The translations under genes and the position numbers were made by a program. Of a stretch of DNA of 36,897 nucleotides, positions 26,073-35,436 are shown in pieces; position 1 is the stretch's first letter; each line of letters starts with the position of its first letter. Under the pieces are notes generated by a model, which saw only the letters and a list, made by a program, of their open reading frames with translations, made no database searches and had not been told where the DNA came from. The stretch is from Ruminococcus sp. (lineage in GTDB: Bacteria; Bacillota; Clostridia; Oscillospirales; Ruminococcaceae): the NCBI GenBank assembly GCA_017543335.1, contig JAFYGE010000045.1, positions 1 to 36,897 on the forward strand. The letters run 5' to 3'.

Positions 26073-27313
26073 CTAAGCTCTCCTTTCAGCGATATTGCAC
26101 AATTGCGACCTGCTGTATATCCGGAAGCCCATGCCCATTCAAGATTGAATCCGCCGCAGTCACCGTCCGCATCGAGCAGCTCTCCGCAGAAATAGATACC
26201 CTTTTCTTTTGTGGACTCCATTCTGTCGTTCACGCAGCTTCCGTGAATGCCTCCGGCAGTTACCTGAGCATTTTTCCACGGTGAACAGCCGGTTATGTGG
26301 AATTTCAAGCACTTGACAGCTCCGGCGAGTTTAGCTATCTCACTGTCCGTAACAGTAGCAATACTCTCATTCATCGGACGCTGTAGTGTATTTTTCACAA
26401 GATACACAGCTAAATTCTTGCAGAAAGCTCCGGTCAGCAGCTCGTTGAGTTCAAGTCCGCTGCGTTGATTTCTGATATTTTTTATATAGTCTTTAAGTTC
26501 ACTTTCAGTCATATCCGGAGCAATATCAAGACAAACAGTGAGTCTCCCCTCATATTGCTGCATATACCTCGCCATGTTGAACACGCAGATACCTGAGACT
26601 GAATTTTCTGTGAACTGTATCTCTCCATATTCAGAAGCTATTATCTTCTCACTTTTTCCCTCAGCAACCGCCGTAACTTTTCCCTTTACACGGACTCCTT
26701 TAAGTCCCTTTACAGCGTCGGGAGAAGTCCTGAGCGGAGCTACAGCCGGACATATTTTTTCGGTTTTATAGCCGCTGTCTCTTAGCATTCTCAGAACTGA
26801 ACCGTCCGTACCATACTGTGGAGCGGCATATCCTCCGGAAGCAAATATTATTCTCCTGCACGACAGCTTCTGACCGTCAGCAAAAGTAAGCTCCCAGACT
26901 TTGCCGTTTTTGACGTATGAACTCACCTCAGCTCCGCACATTTCCTGCACTCCCAATGAAGCAAGTTTGATTCTCAGAGCACTCAGCACTGTAGCCGCAC
27001 TTTCACTCCTCGGGTACATTCTCCCCTGTTCGTCCGACACACACAGTATTCCCAGTGAAGAGAAAAACTCATCCGGTGAGGGAGCTTTTTTTATCGTTCC
27101 TACAATATCCCTTACCGTACCATGATAACGCTCAGCAGCTATCTTTCGGTTACCGAGATTACATCTTCCATTTCCGGTAGCAAGTATCTTTTTACCAATG
27201 CGGTCATTTTTTTCAGCTATTACAACTTTTGCGGACGGAAGTTCTTCTTTAGCACTTATCGCCGCCGCAATACCGGAAGCTCCGCCGCCAACTATAACAA
27301 TATCTGCAAACAT
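26069..27313 (-). CDS. HI0933/YhiN-family flavoprotein (BaiN-like)
   Basis: This 414-residue flavoprotein starts with IVIVGGGASGIAAAISA (FAD loop GGGASG at 9-14) and KNDRIGKKILATGNGRCNLGN, the signature of the HI0933/YhiN family. FASGGYAAPQYGTDG and, at the end, GELLDADGDCGGFNLEWAWASG are further family blocks. Members are annotated as aminoacetone oxidase-like or as BaiN, a proposed bile-acid dehydratase; neither activity can be read from sequence. TAAGGAGG stands before the ATG. It starts 13 bases after the phosphoesterase gene. Confidence 0.9.
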   Translation of the reverse strand: MFADIVIVGGGASGIAAAISAKEELPSAKVVIAEKNDRIGKKILATGNGRCNLGNRKIAAERYHGTVRDIVGTIKKAPSPDEFFSSLGILCVSDEQGRMYPRSESAATVLSALRIKLASLGVQEMCGAEVSSYVKNGKVWELTFADGQKLSCRRIIFASGGYAAPQYGTDGSVLRMLRDSGYKTEKICPAVAPLRTSPDAVKGLKGVRVKGKVTAVAEGKSEKIIASEYGEIQFTENSVSGICVFNMARYMQQYEGRLTVCLDIAPDMTESELKDYIKNIRNQRSGLELNELLTGAFCKNLAVYLVKNTLQRPMNESIATVTDSEIAKLAGAVKCLKFHITGCSPWKNAQVTAGGIHGSCVNDRMESTKEKGIYFCGELLDADGDCGGFNLEWAWASGYTAGRNCAISLKGELR

Positions 27314-27326
27314 ACGTAAAGCCTCC

Positions 27327-28211
27327 TTAATCTGAAACTAAATCTATTACCGCTACCTCCGGACGATTATTGAATCTTACAGGTGCCGGAGAATCTCCGA
27401 TACCTGAGGTTATGAACATAACTCCGCCTTCATAGTCAAAAAGTCCCTTATCGTAAACAGTTTCGTCAAGACTGAGCTGCGGGAACCAGCCGTAATCTGA
27501 GGAATAAACAGGTCCCTTATCAAACGGGAGCTGCATCATTCCGCCGTGAGTATCGGCACACAATGTAAGTTCCGCACCAAAATCTGCAAACTTCTCATAA
27601 TTAGGGATATGAGCAAGCAGGATATTGAAGCAGTCCTTTTCTATAGTGAACTCATTTCTGAGGTCAAATGTCTCGCTGTAGTAAACATTGTCGATACCCA
27701 TTATCTGGAACTTATTCCCATTTATATAAGTTATTTCGCTCTCGTAATTCATAACGTGAGCACCGGTATTTTTTATAGCTTTGATATAATCAGGTTCGGT
27801 ATCATGCTCTCCGGTGACGAAATAAACCGGAAGCTCCTCGCCGACTAAATCGGCAGTAAGGTCGACAGGTATCTGAATATCATCCCACGTACTGTCTCTT
27901 GTATACATATCTCCGAGAATAACGACCATGTCCGGATCAGCTTTTTTTATCCTCTTGACGATCCTCTTATTGCTTATACTGTGGGACGTTGCATGGAGGT
28001 CGCTTATAACCGCTATCCTAACGCTTTTATGTATCTTATCCGAACGGATAGTCACTTCTGTAGTCCTCAGCGTATAGTTATTGAACCACCATACTGCTAT
28101 AAGTACAATAACTATCAGACTCAATCGTCTCAGAGCATATTTGGATTTTCCGGAGCTCTTTTTCTTTTTTTCCGGACTGCTCTCGTTTACTTTTTTTGTT
28201 GTCTCTTTCAT
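27327..28211 (-). CDS. Membrane-anchored metallophosphoesterase (YkuE-like), altered active site
   Basis: The 294-residue protein has a basic N-terminus, one membrane helix (29-44), then a calcineurin-like domain probably outside the membrane. The motifs are SDLH (70-73), GD (100-101), GEHD (134-137), His201 in LLAHIPNY and ADTHGG (219-224). The usual motifs are GNHD/E and GHTHGG. The metal and phosphate ligand Asn is Glu here, and the first His of GHxH is Asp. I re-read the codons and both are as stated. The enzyme may use another metal, another substrate (YkuE-like members cleave UDP-diacylglucosamine-type lipids), or be weak. It starts two bases after mscS. Confidence 0.88.
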   Translation of the reverse strand: MKETTKKVNESSPEKKKKSSGKSKYALRRLSLIVIVLIAVWWFNNYTLRTTEVTIRSDKIHKSVRIAVISDLHATSHSISNKRIVKRIKKADPDMVVILGDMYTRDSTWDDIQIPVDLTADLVGEELPVYFVTGEHDTEPDYIKAIKNTGAHVMNYESEITYINGNKFQIMGIDNVYYSETFDLRNEFTIEKDCFNILLAHIPNYEKFADFGAELTLCADTHGGMMQLPFDKGPVYSSDYGWFPQLSLDETVYDKGLFDYEGGVMFITSGIGDSPAPVRFNNRPEVAVIDLVSD

Positions 28212-28213
28212 TG

Positions 28214-29122
28214 CTACCTTTCCTTGATATGGAGATCAAGCTGTTCATACGGGATCTCGATACCGTTCTCATCAAAGCATTCTTTAACTGCTTCGACCAT
28301 ATTATATCTTTCAGCAAAATAATCATCGTTCTTTACATATACCAATACATCTATTGAAACAGAACTGTCGTTGTGCGATGACATCCTGACTACAGGTTCC
28401 GGAGTCTTCAATATCAGCGGATGTTCTTTGATTATGCCGAGTACAAGTTCTCTTGCTTTTCTGAAATCAGCATTATAGCTTATATTGAATTTAAGGTCAA
28501 GTCTTCTTTCAGGAGTCTCAGTATAATTTATTATCTTTGCATCAGAGACTTTGCCGTTAGGGATAAATACTGATTTCTTGTCAAAAGTCTCTATCTTTGT
28601 GTACAGGATATTTATTGACATTACCTTGCCTACAGTATTATCTATCTCTATAGTATCTCCGGCAGTAAATGGTTTTGAAAACAGGATAATAAAGCCTCCG
28701 CAGAGATTTGAAAGGCAATTCTGCAATGCAAGGCTGACCGCAAGTCCTGCCGCACCAAGTATCGTTATTATGGACGACATCGGCACCTTCAGTACTGAAA
28801 GTACTGTTATCAGCACGACCATGTACAGTATTATCCTTATGAATGACACAAGGAAACTCTTAGCCGCACCGTCTATATTTGACTTCGACATGGTCTTGTT
28901 GACCATGCGGCAGATAAGCTTTACTATAAGTCCGCCGATGATTATTATGACAAGTGCCAGTATCAGCGACGGCAGAGCTTCCTGTATATGATTTATAATT
29001 GCACCGAAAAAGTCAGCTGTTTCAGTGACCTTCTCTTGTATAGTCCCCTGAGTAGTCTCAGTTACAGAAGTTGAGCCTGTAGCCGCTTCGGTAGTTATGA
29101 CCTCTGTAATTTTAGTTTTCAT
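28214..29122 (-). CDS. MscS-family mechanosensitive channel
   Basis: The 302-residue inner-membrane channel opens under tension to release solutes. A Thr/Glu-rich N-terminal segment of about 45 residues precedes three helices (about 48-70, 88-108, 118-150). The pore helix is Gly/Ala-rich: LGAAGLAVSLALQNCLSNL, followed by GGFIILFSKPFTAGDTIEI, the MscS beta-domain entry. The C-terminal alpha/beta cage follows. GGAGATGAT is the ribosome site. The length is close to E. coli MscS (286). It lies between mutS2 and the phosphoesterase in the long block. Confidence 0.94.
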   Translation of the reverse strand: MKTKITEVITTEAATGSTSVTETTQGTIQEKVTETADFFGAIINHIQEALPSLILALVIIIIGGLIVKLICRMVNKTMSKSNIDGAAKSFLVSFIRIILYMVVLITVLSVLKVPMSSIITILGAAGLAVSLALQNCLSNLCGGFIILFSKPFTAGDTIEIDNTVGKVMSINILYTKIETFDKKSVFIPNGKVSDAKIINYTETPERRLDLKFNISYNADFRKARELVLGIIKEHPLILKTPEPVVRMSSHNDSSVSIDVLVYVKNDDYFAERYNMVEAVKECFDENGIEIPYEQLDLHIKER

Positions 29123-29154
29123 CGGATCATCTCCATAAATTATTTTACGTCATA

Positions 29155-31545
29155 TCACTTCAGTTCAGCTATAGTAACTCCGTCCTCACCCTCACCGAAA
29201 AGTCCAAGACGGAACGTCTTTACGGAAGGATGCGATTTAAGCCTCTTATGGACTGCCTGTCTGAGAAGTCCTGTACCCTTTCCGTGGATTATAGTGATAG
29301 TCGAGATATTGGACATTACTGCCTGATCTATAAAAGCGTCAAGCTGATAGATGCCGTCATCACAGGCAGAGCCTCTTATATCGAGCTCCATTTTTCCACG
29401 GCGTTCAGCTTTTACTCCTACCTTGTTCATTCTTCTGTTAGGCTTTGCAGACTTGCCTCCTACAGTTACCTTAGGCGTTTCTTCAAGTCTGAGCCTTGAA
29501 ATATTCATCTTAGTCTTCATGACTCCCATTTGTACGAATACGAAGTCACTTCCGTCCGGATCGCCTGAAATTATGCCCTTACGCTGGAGGTCAACAACAT
29601 ATACAGTATCTCCTCTTTTGAGCTTTCTCGGCAGAACATAGTCCGCATTCGGATCATGCTTATCAACTGGATTCGCAGTGTCGTACATCTTGTTGAAGCT
29701 CTGCTTTGACCTTGACTTCATACCGGATACATTAGCACTGAAATCCTTCTTGTCCTTTTCCTTGCGGAGCTTTTCAAGCTCGTCAATGAGTTCATTGGAC
29801 TCAGCCTTAGTCTGTTCGATTATGGTCATAGCACGAAGTCTTGCTTTTTCGAGCTCATCAGCTTTCTTTGCTTCAAGCTCCTCACGCTCTTTGCGGAGCT
29901 TTTCTTCATGCTCAGCAGCCTCAGCCTTCAGACGAGCTGCGTCCTCCTTGAGTTTTTCAAGCTCTATTCTTGAAGCTTCGAGCTTGCCTATGACCTCCTC
30001 AAGTCTTGTATTGGACTCACTCACTCTTGACTTAGCGTCATTGATTATATCGGCAGGCATACCGAGGCTCTCAGATATAGCAAAAGCGTTCGACTTTCCC
30101 GGTGAACCTACTATAAGTCTGTATGTAGGTCTGAGAGTTTCAATATCGAACTCACAGGAAGCGTTCTCGACATTTTCGCTGTCTATCGCAAAAACTTTAA
30201 GCTCCTGATAGTGAGTAGTCACCATGAGCTTAGCTCCGTTTTCCATAAGTCGGCGGATAATTGATATTGCAAGAGCCGCACCTTCAACAGGGTCAGTACC
30301 GGAGCCAAGCTCGTCAAGCAAAACGAGTGACCTTTCATCAGCGGTTTCAAGTATCTCTATGACCTTATTAGTATGAGATGAGAATGTGGAGAGATTCTGC
30401 TCGATGCTCTGGCTGTCGCCAATATCAGCGAGGATATGGTCGTATACTGATATACGGCTGCCGTCCGCAGCAGGTATGAGGAGTCCGCACATAGTCATTG
30501 CACTCAGAAGACCGGCAGTTTTCAGAGCTACGGTCTTACCGCCTGTATTCGGACCTGTTATGATGAGTGTCTGATAGTCCTCACCGAGAGAGAGGTCTAT
30601 CGGGACCGCCTTTTTCATGCTTATAAGCGGATGACGTGCCTTTTTAAGGAACATTCTGCCGTCATCGGTAATTTCCGGAAGTGAGCATTTCAGTTTAGCT
30701 GCAAGATTAGACTTTGCAAAATACAGATTAAGCTCAGTGCAGACCTTGTAATTCTCACTAAGAATATCCGCATAGTCACCGCAGTCACGGCAAAGCTCAC
30801 GGATAATTCTTTCTATCTCCTCCTGCTCCTTGCCTTCGAGGATACGTATGTCATTATTAGCCTCGACGATAGCCATAGGCTCGATGAATATAGTCTGACC
30901 GGTCGCAGAAGTATCGTGGATAAGACCGCTCACCTGTCCTCTGTACTCGGATTTTACAGGAAGAACGAATCTGCCGTCCCTGATAGTAACATTGCTCTCC
31001 TGAAGATACTGCTGAGTGGTCTTGTTTTTGACCATTTTATCCAGCGTTTCTCTGAGCTGCATACCGGCACGGTTTATTTTTCTTCTTATCGCAGCAAGCT
31101 CCGGACTTGCGGCATCAGCTATCTCATTCTCCGAGATTATGGAGCGTTCAAGCTTTTCGAGCAGCCAGTCATTAGGCTGTAAGCGTGAGAAGAGGTAGCT
31201 GAGTTCAGTTTCGATATTTTCGCAGTGACTATACCAGTCAGCGAGTCCCTTTATCTGTCTGAGCATCGCAGCGATGTCCATGAGGTCACGCAGCGAGATT
31301 ATTGCTCCGGACTTAGCTCTTGCAGCCGTTGCGGTAACATCTTTAAAATTGCTGAACGGCGGAGTTCCGAACTGTACAGAGAGGTCGAGAGCCTGAGAAG
31401 TTTTCAGACATTCATACCTTACTCTTTCAAGGTCGTTATCCGGTTCAAGTGACAGAGCCATTTTTCTTGTCTCCTCATTAGAGGTAAGCTCTGCGAGCAT
31501 ATCGAGTATTTTATCAAGTTCAAGTGTCTTTAAATATTTATCCAT
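29155..31545 (-). CDS. mutS2: Endonuclease MutS2
   Basis: The 796-residue protein acts in recombination control and ribosome-collision rescue in Firmicutes. The ATPase has P-loop GPNTGGKT (331-338) and Walker B LVLLDELGSGTD (407-418). A long coiled coil (about 520-625, Glu/Lys-rich) leads to a KOW-like segment, then the C-terminal Smr nuclease domain with LDIRG, IIHGKGTG and GEGEDGVTI. MutS1-type mismatch domains are absent, as expected. The ATG at 31545 fits the family N-terminus and has AAGG before it. An ATG-ATG pair at 31578 overlaps the recO stop and would add 11 residues, so coupled starts are possible. Confidence 0.95.
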   Translation of the reverse strand: MDKYLKTLELDKILDMLAELTSNEETRKMALSLEPDNDLERVRYECLKTSQALDLSVQFGTPPFSNFKDVTATAARAKSGAIISLRDLMDIAAMLRQIKGLADWYSHCENIETELSYLFSRLQPNDWLLEKLERSIISENEIADAASPELAAIRRKINRAGMQLRETLDKMVKNKTTQQYLQESNVTIRDGRFVLPVKSEYRGQVSGLIHDTSATGQTIFIEPMAIVEANNDIRILEGKEQEEIERIIRELCRDCGDYADILSENYKVCTELNLYFAKSNLAAKLKCSLPEITDDGRMFLKKARHPLISMKKAVPIDLSLGEDYQTLIITGPNTGGKTVALKTAGLLSAMTMCGLLIPAADGSRISVYDHILADIGDSQSIEQNLSTFSSHTNKVIEILETADERSLVLLDELGSGTDPVEGAALAISIIRRLMENGAKLMVTTHYQELKVFAIDSENVENASCEFDIETLRPTYRLIVGSPGKSNAFAISESLGMPADIINDAKSRVSESNTRLEEVIGKLEASRIELEKLKEDAARLKAEAAEHEEKLRKEREELEAKKADELEKARLRAMTIIEQTKAESNELIDELEKLRKEKDKKDFSANVSGMKSRSKQSFNKMYDTANPVDKHDPNADYVLPRKLKRGDTVYVVDLQRKGIISGDPDGSDFVFVQMGVMKTKMNISRLRLEETPKVTVGGKSAKPNRRMNKVGVKAERRGKMELDIRGSACDDGIYQLDAFIDQAVMSNISTITIIHGKGTGLLRQAVHKRLKSHPSVKTFRLGLFGEGEDGVTIAELK

Positions 31546-31574
31546 AGTTAATACCTTACGGGCATCTTCCCGCA

Positions 31575-32324
31575 TCATGTTATCGATTTATAGAAATCCA
31601 GCGTCTGGAAATTTCTTTCAATATGAGCGAGCATATACTGCTCTGAAACGTAAGAGAGTCTGCTAAGAGTACTCTCTGAAACTCTGAAATTAAACAGCCT
31701 GTCGAAATCAGTTAGCACGATATGCCGTACTGCACTGAGCACAGGGAGTTTTATCTTGATATAGTCATCATTTTCCTTGCCGACAAAACAGTCCGAGCAA
31801 TAGAAGCCTCCGCTTTTCAGGCAGAAGAAAAGCTCCTGCGGCTCAAATTCTCCGCAATTACGGCAGGCAACAATATCCGGCATATAACCTGTATCCGACA
31901 TAAGCCGGAGTTCAAATATCGCTTTGAGCAACTTTTCATCACGCCTGCCGTTTTCAAGGAAGTACATAGTATTCAGAAAGAGCCGCATGATGTCCTCATT
32001 CTGCCTTTCCGGATTGATGCAGTACCGCAGTACATCGGCAAAATACGAAGCAAGAGAGATCTTAGTAAGCGAATCTCTCAGTCCGTAAAAAATATGTATC
32101 GGCTCTGCACTGTTGAGGTACATACGCTCGCCTCTCTGGTCAATGCAGAACCGTGAATACGCAAAAAGCTGAGTGGAGCTGCCTGATCTGCCTGTGATCT
32201 TCTTTGCACCTTTTACGCAGACCTCGATAACTCCCCTTGTTTTTGTAAGAATATCGATAAATTTATCCTGTTCGCCCACTGAGCGTTCTTTAAGGACGAT
32301 TCCCTCTTCCGTTATCATGTTCAT
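31575..32324 (-). CDS. recO: DNA repair protein RecO
   Basis: The 249-residue protein loads RecA with RecF and RecR during recombinational repair. The N-terminal OB fold starts at EEGIVLKERSVGEQDK, matching the family. Zinc ligands are Cys154, Cys157, Cys176 and Cys179 (CRNC and CSDC). The ATG at 32324 has its AGGG only three bases away; the ATG two codons later is better spaced and may be the true start. The gene start lies within the yqzL reading frame. The stop overlaps ATGs at the mutS2 start. Confidence 0.95.
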   Translation of the reverse strand: MNMITEEGIVLKERSVGEQDKFIDILTKTRGVIEVCVKGAKKITGRSGSSTQLFAYSRFCIDQRGERMYLNSAEPIHIFYGLRDSLTKISLASYFADVLRYCINPERQNEDIMRLFLNTMYFLENGRRDEKLLKAIFELRLMSDTGYMPDIVACRNCGEFEPQELFFCLKSGGFYCSDCFVGKENDDYIKIKLPVLSAVRHIVLTDFDRLFNFRVSESTLSRLSYVSEQYMLAHIERNFQTLDFYKSIT

Positions 32325-32406
32325 TATCCCTGTAAGCCGAATACCTTAGATAGTCCTCTATCCTGCCGGTCTCGGCGAAAATATTCCATAAGATCTGTTC
32401 AGACAT
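32290..32406 (-). CDS. yqzL: YqzL-family small protein
   Basis: I found this 38-residue gene by reading the era-recO gap: MSEQILWNIFAETGRIEDYL, then a polar tail. The WNxFxxTGxIxxYL pattern is that of the YqzL family, and B. subtilis yqzL lies in the same place between era and recO. The ribosome site is a strong GGAGG six bases before the ATG. The last 35 bases overlap recO in another frame, so translation is probably coupled. The function is unknown. Confidence 0.85.
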   Translation of the reverse strand: MSEQILWNIFAETGRIEDYLRYSAYRDNEHDNGRGNRP

Positions 32407-32492
32407 ATTGAGCCTCCGCAAGATAATTATAATAGCTGATCGATACGATCTGTATTTATTATCAGCGGAAGCTCCGTGATCATGTCTGGTAA

Positions 32493-33386
32493 TTATTTCT
32501 CTGAAAGTCCGAAGTTTCTGATGAGTCCCTCACGGTTACGCCAGTCCTCCTTGACCTTCACCCAACATTTAAGATTAACTTTTATCTGGAAGAAATCCTC
32601 CAGTTCGATACGTGCGGCAGTAGAAGCTTTTTTGAGCATTGCACCGCCCTTGCCGATGACTATTCCCTTATGCGACTCTTTCTCGCAATAGATAACTGCG
32701 GATATATCGAGAATATCCTTATCATCACGCTCGCTCATCTCCTCAACTCCGACAGCGATACCATGCGGCACTTCATCGTTTAAGAGCATGAGTAATTTCT
32801 CACGTATCATCTCAGCAGCGAGCACTTTTTCCGGCTGATCTGTTATCATATCATCCGGGAAGAAGTGTACAGACTCTTCTGAGAGCTTTATTATTTCGTC
32901 AATAACTATGTCGATACCGTTATTTTCAGTAACACTTACCGGTATAACCGCCTCGAACTCTATCTTTGAAGTAAGCTCGGCTATGACTGGAGCAATATCA
33001 TCCTTATTTTTAAGCAAGTCTATCTTGTTGAGCACAAGAATGACCGGCATTTTTGACTTATTCATAGAGCGAAGAAGTTTAAGTTCCTGCTCATTTATCT
33101 TCTTTGTGCAGTCCATCATGAATATGACCGCATCAATATCGCTGACCGACTCCTTAACAGTATTCAGCATATGTTCGCTCAGTTTATTCACAGGCTTATG
33201 TAGTCCGGGAGTATCAAAGAAAACGAGCTGAACATCGTCGATATTGCGGATACCTGTTATACGTGTACGTGTAGTCTGAGGCTTATTGCTCACAGAAGCT
33301 ATCTTCTCGCCGATTATAGCGTTGAGCAGAGAAGATTTTCCGGCATTAGTACGTCCGGCAATAGTTACAAAAGCAGTTCTCGACAT
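32493..33386 (-). CDS. era: GTPase Era
   Basis: The 297-residue ribosome-assembly GTPase binds 16S rRNA near its 3' end. The G1 loop is GRTNAGKS (11-18), a variant of the usual GRPNVGKS. G2 KPQTTR, G3 DTPG (58-61), G4 NKID (120-123) and a C-terminal KH domain with GIVIGKGGAMLKK follow. Its start overlaps the ybeY stop (ATGA). The dgkA and cdd genes that sit between ybeY and era in B. subtilis are missing here. KsgA, at the end of the same block, acts on the same rRNA region. Confidence 0.97.
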   Translation of the reverse strand: MSRTAFVTIAGRTNAGKSSLLNAIIGEKIASVSNKPQTTRTRITGIRNIDDVQLVFFDTPGLHKPVNKLSEHMLNTVKESVSDIDAVIFMMDCTKKINEQELKLLRSMNKSKMPVILVLNKIDLLKNKDDIAPVIAELTSKIEFEAVIPVSVTENNGIDIVIDEIIKLSEESVHFFPDDMITDQPEKVLAAEMIREKLLMLLNDEVPHGIAVGVEEMSERDDKDILDISAVIYCEKESHKGIVIGKGGAMLKKASTAARIELEDFFQIKVNLKCWVKVKEDWRNREGLIRNFGLSEK

Positions 33387-33898
33387 CAGTTGTTATCTCC
33401 GTTGACGATGAAAGTAGCATCTCTTGATATACCGAGCTTTTCAAGAACAGACTCTTCCTTTTCACGCATGATACGCTGATCGAGCTGACTTGTCTCGTGG
33501 TCATAACCAAGGAGGTGGAGCATTGAATGTACAGTAAGGAAGCCGACTTCACGCTCAAGTGAATGACCGTAATTCTGAGCCTGCTTAACAGCAGTTTCGA
33601 GCGAAATAACGACATCTCCGAGCTGAACAGCACCTGTCTCAGGATTGAGTTCTTCTGTACCGTCCTCACTTGTAAGCGGGAAAGAGAGTACATCAGTAAC
33701 GCTGTCCTTATCTCTGTATATCTTATTCAGATTTCTTATCTCGTTATTGCTTACGAATGAAACGCTTACCTCGGCATCTCTTCCGAACTTTTCTGTTGCG
33801 AGAACAGCCTGACAGCATCTTCTTATGAGCAGTCTGATACCTACCGGTACCTTGACCTCTGTCTGATTATTCTTAACGTATACTTTTAATTTAGCCAT
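33386..33898 (-). CDS. ybeY: Endoribonuclease YbeY
   Basis: The 170-residue metal-dependent RNase acts in 16S rRNA maturation and ribosome quality control. The zinc motif HSMLHLLGYDHE lies at 124-135, with His124, His128 and His134 as ligands. YRDKDSVTDVLSFP is the other family block. It overlaps phoH by eight bases and era by four, the classic phoH-ybeY-era order. Confidence 0.97.
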   Translation of the reverse strand: MAKLKVYVKNNQTEVKVPVGIRLLIRRCCQAVLATEKFGRDAEVSVSFVSNNEIRNLNKIYRDKDSVTDVLSFPLTSEDGTEELNPETGAVQLGDVVISLETAVKQAQNYGHSLEREVGFLTVHSMLHLLGYDHETSQLDQRIMREKEESVLEKLGISRDATFIVNGDNN

Positions 33899-34862
33899 GA
33901 TTTCTCATTCTCCCTTCATTATACTTTTCGTACGCCTTGATTATGTCCTGAACGAGTCGGTGGCGTACTACATCCTTTTCAGTAAATCTGTGGATCTCGA
34001 TATCGTCGATCCCTTTGAGGACTTTAATAGCCTCAACCAAGCCTGACTTTTTAGCTTCCGGCAGATCGATCTGAGTAATATCACCTGTTATGACCATTCT
34101 GCTTTCATTTCCAAGACGTGTCAGGAACATCTTTATCTGCTCAGAGGTAGTATTCTGAGCTTCATCGAGGATAATAAATGCCTCGTCAAGAGTACGTCCT
34201 CTCATATAGGCAAGAGGTGCGACCTCTATAATGCCTTTTTCCATATATCTTGCGAAACTCTCTGCACCGAACATATCAAAGAGAGCGTCGTAAAGAGGGC
34301 GAAGATAAGGGTCGACCTTATCCTGAAGGTCACCCGGTAAAAAGCCAAGTTTCTCGCCGGCTTCGACCGCAGGACGAGTCAGGATGATCTTCTTTATTTT
34401 ATGCTCACGGAAAGCTTTAACAGCCATTGCTACCGCAAGATAAGTCTTACCGGTACCGGCTGGTCCGATCCCGAGCACTATGGTATTGTTTTTTATGGCA
34501 TCGACATATCTTTTCTGTCCGACGGTACGGGCACGGAGTATCTTTCCGGAAGCAGTAACGCATATGCCGTCACCGCCAAGCTCGGCAAGCTCGCCTTCGA
34601 TACCTTCTTCGACCATAGATGTTACATACCTGATGGTCTGACTGTTCAAAGAATGTCCCATATTATTGATATTGACAAGTGATTCAAGAGCTTTTGCAGC
34701 TGCCTGAACATTTGTCTCATCGCCGATAACTTTTATACGTCCGTCACGGCTTACGACAGAAACGTTATACTGTTTCTGGATACGCTCAGCATTGCCGTCG
34801 AGCTGACCAAAAAGTTCAGCGAGCTGATCCGGATCGTTTACTTCTACAAATTTCTCCGTCAT
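33891..34862 (-). CDS. phoH: PhoH-like ATPase
   Basis: The 323-residue cytosolic P-loop ATPase belongs to the PhoH/YbeZ family, a partner of YbeY in RNA processing. The N-terminal KH-like region reaches about residue 110. The P-loop is GPAGTGKT (133-140). AFIILDEAQNTTSEQIKMFL is Walker B, and VITGDITQIDLP is the sensor region. Its ATG overlaps the stop of the CYTH gene (ATGA). Confidence 0.96.
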   Translation of the reverse strand: MTEKFVEVNDPDQLAELFGQLDGNAERIQKQYNVSVVSRDGRIKVIGDETNVQAAAKALESLVNINNMGHSLNSQTIRYVTSMVEEGIEGELAELGGDGICVTASGKILRARTVGQKRYVDAIKNNTIVLGIGPAGTGKTYLAVAMAVKAFREHKIKKIILTRPAVEAGEKLGFLPGDLQDKVDPYLRPLYDALFDMFGAESFARYMEKGIIEVAPLAYMRGRTLDEAFIILDEAQNTTSEQIKMFLTRLGNESRMVITGDITQIDLPEAKKSGLVEAIKVLKGIDDIEIHRFTEKDVVRHRLVQDIIKAYEKYNEGRMRNHG

Positions 34863-35386
34863 CAGCAGTTCTCCGATCTTTTACGGTATTCACCGGGAAA
34901 AGCTCCTGCATTAGCCAGAGCAGCATTTGAGTATTTTTTATCAGCAGAAACATCTCCCAAGACCTTCACGCTGTCAGGCAGATCAATATGCTGAGAAGTT
35001 GATCTGAGTTCCAGTTCCATAATAGCAAGCTTGTCCGAGAAAGGATAGGTATCCAGTTCAAACAGCTGATCATGGTAATCGAAACAGTAACGCACCTTCT
35101 GAACAGGAGTCAGAGCGAGGTCTCTCTGAGTGAGCAGCCTGTCATACTCTTCACGGCTTATCTCATATTCATTTTCCTCTCTTGTCAAAGGAGAGAGAAA
35201 GACTTTTTCAGTGTAGACATACTTCACCTTACCGTCCTCAGCGATCCTGCGGACTCTACGCTGAGAGTCATTTTCACCTCTGTTCAGGTAGGTTTGAGTG
35301 ATGCCAATTTTTCTTTTTACATTCAGACTTTTGACATCCGGAAGCTCCACAAGGAACTTTCTTTCGATCTCGATTCCTTTTGCCAT
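34862..35386 (-). CDS. CYTH-domain protein (triphosphate tunnel metalloenzyme)
   Basis: The 174-residue cytosolic protein acts on triphosphates or polyphosphate. The hallmark ExExK is EIERK (Glu6, Glu8, Lys10). Further tunnel residues are RVRRIAEDGKVKYVYTEK, EENEYEISREEY, KVRYCFDYHD and MELELRS. The ATG at 35386 has GGAGATG before it; a longer frame upstream lacks a ribosome site. It is first in the long block, behind a strong promoter, and is translationally coupled to phoH. The substrate is unknown. Confidence 0.9.
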   Translation of the reverse strand: MAKGIEIERKFLVELPDVKSLNVKRKIGITQTYLNRGENDSQRRVRRIAEDGKVKYVYTEKVFLSPLTREENEYEISREEYDRLLTQRDLALTPVQKVRYCFDYHDQLFELDTYPFSDKLAIMELELRSTSQHIDLPDSVKVLGDVSADKKYSNAALANAGAFPGEYRKRSENC

Positions 35387-35436
35387 AAAACATCTCCGAA
35401 ATAAAAAATTACAAAGGTACATAGTACCCCAAATAT

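Noticed and set aside
12973-34864. TGA read as Trp in this genome
   Set aside because: TGA ends the first feoA (12973-12975), ybeY (33386-33388), the CYTH gene (34862-34864) and glgC itself (16766-16768) at the expected places, so it is a normal stop.
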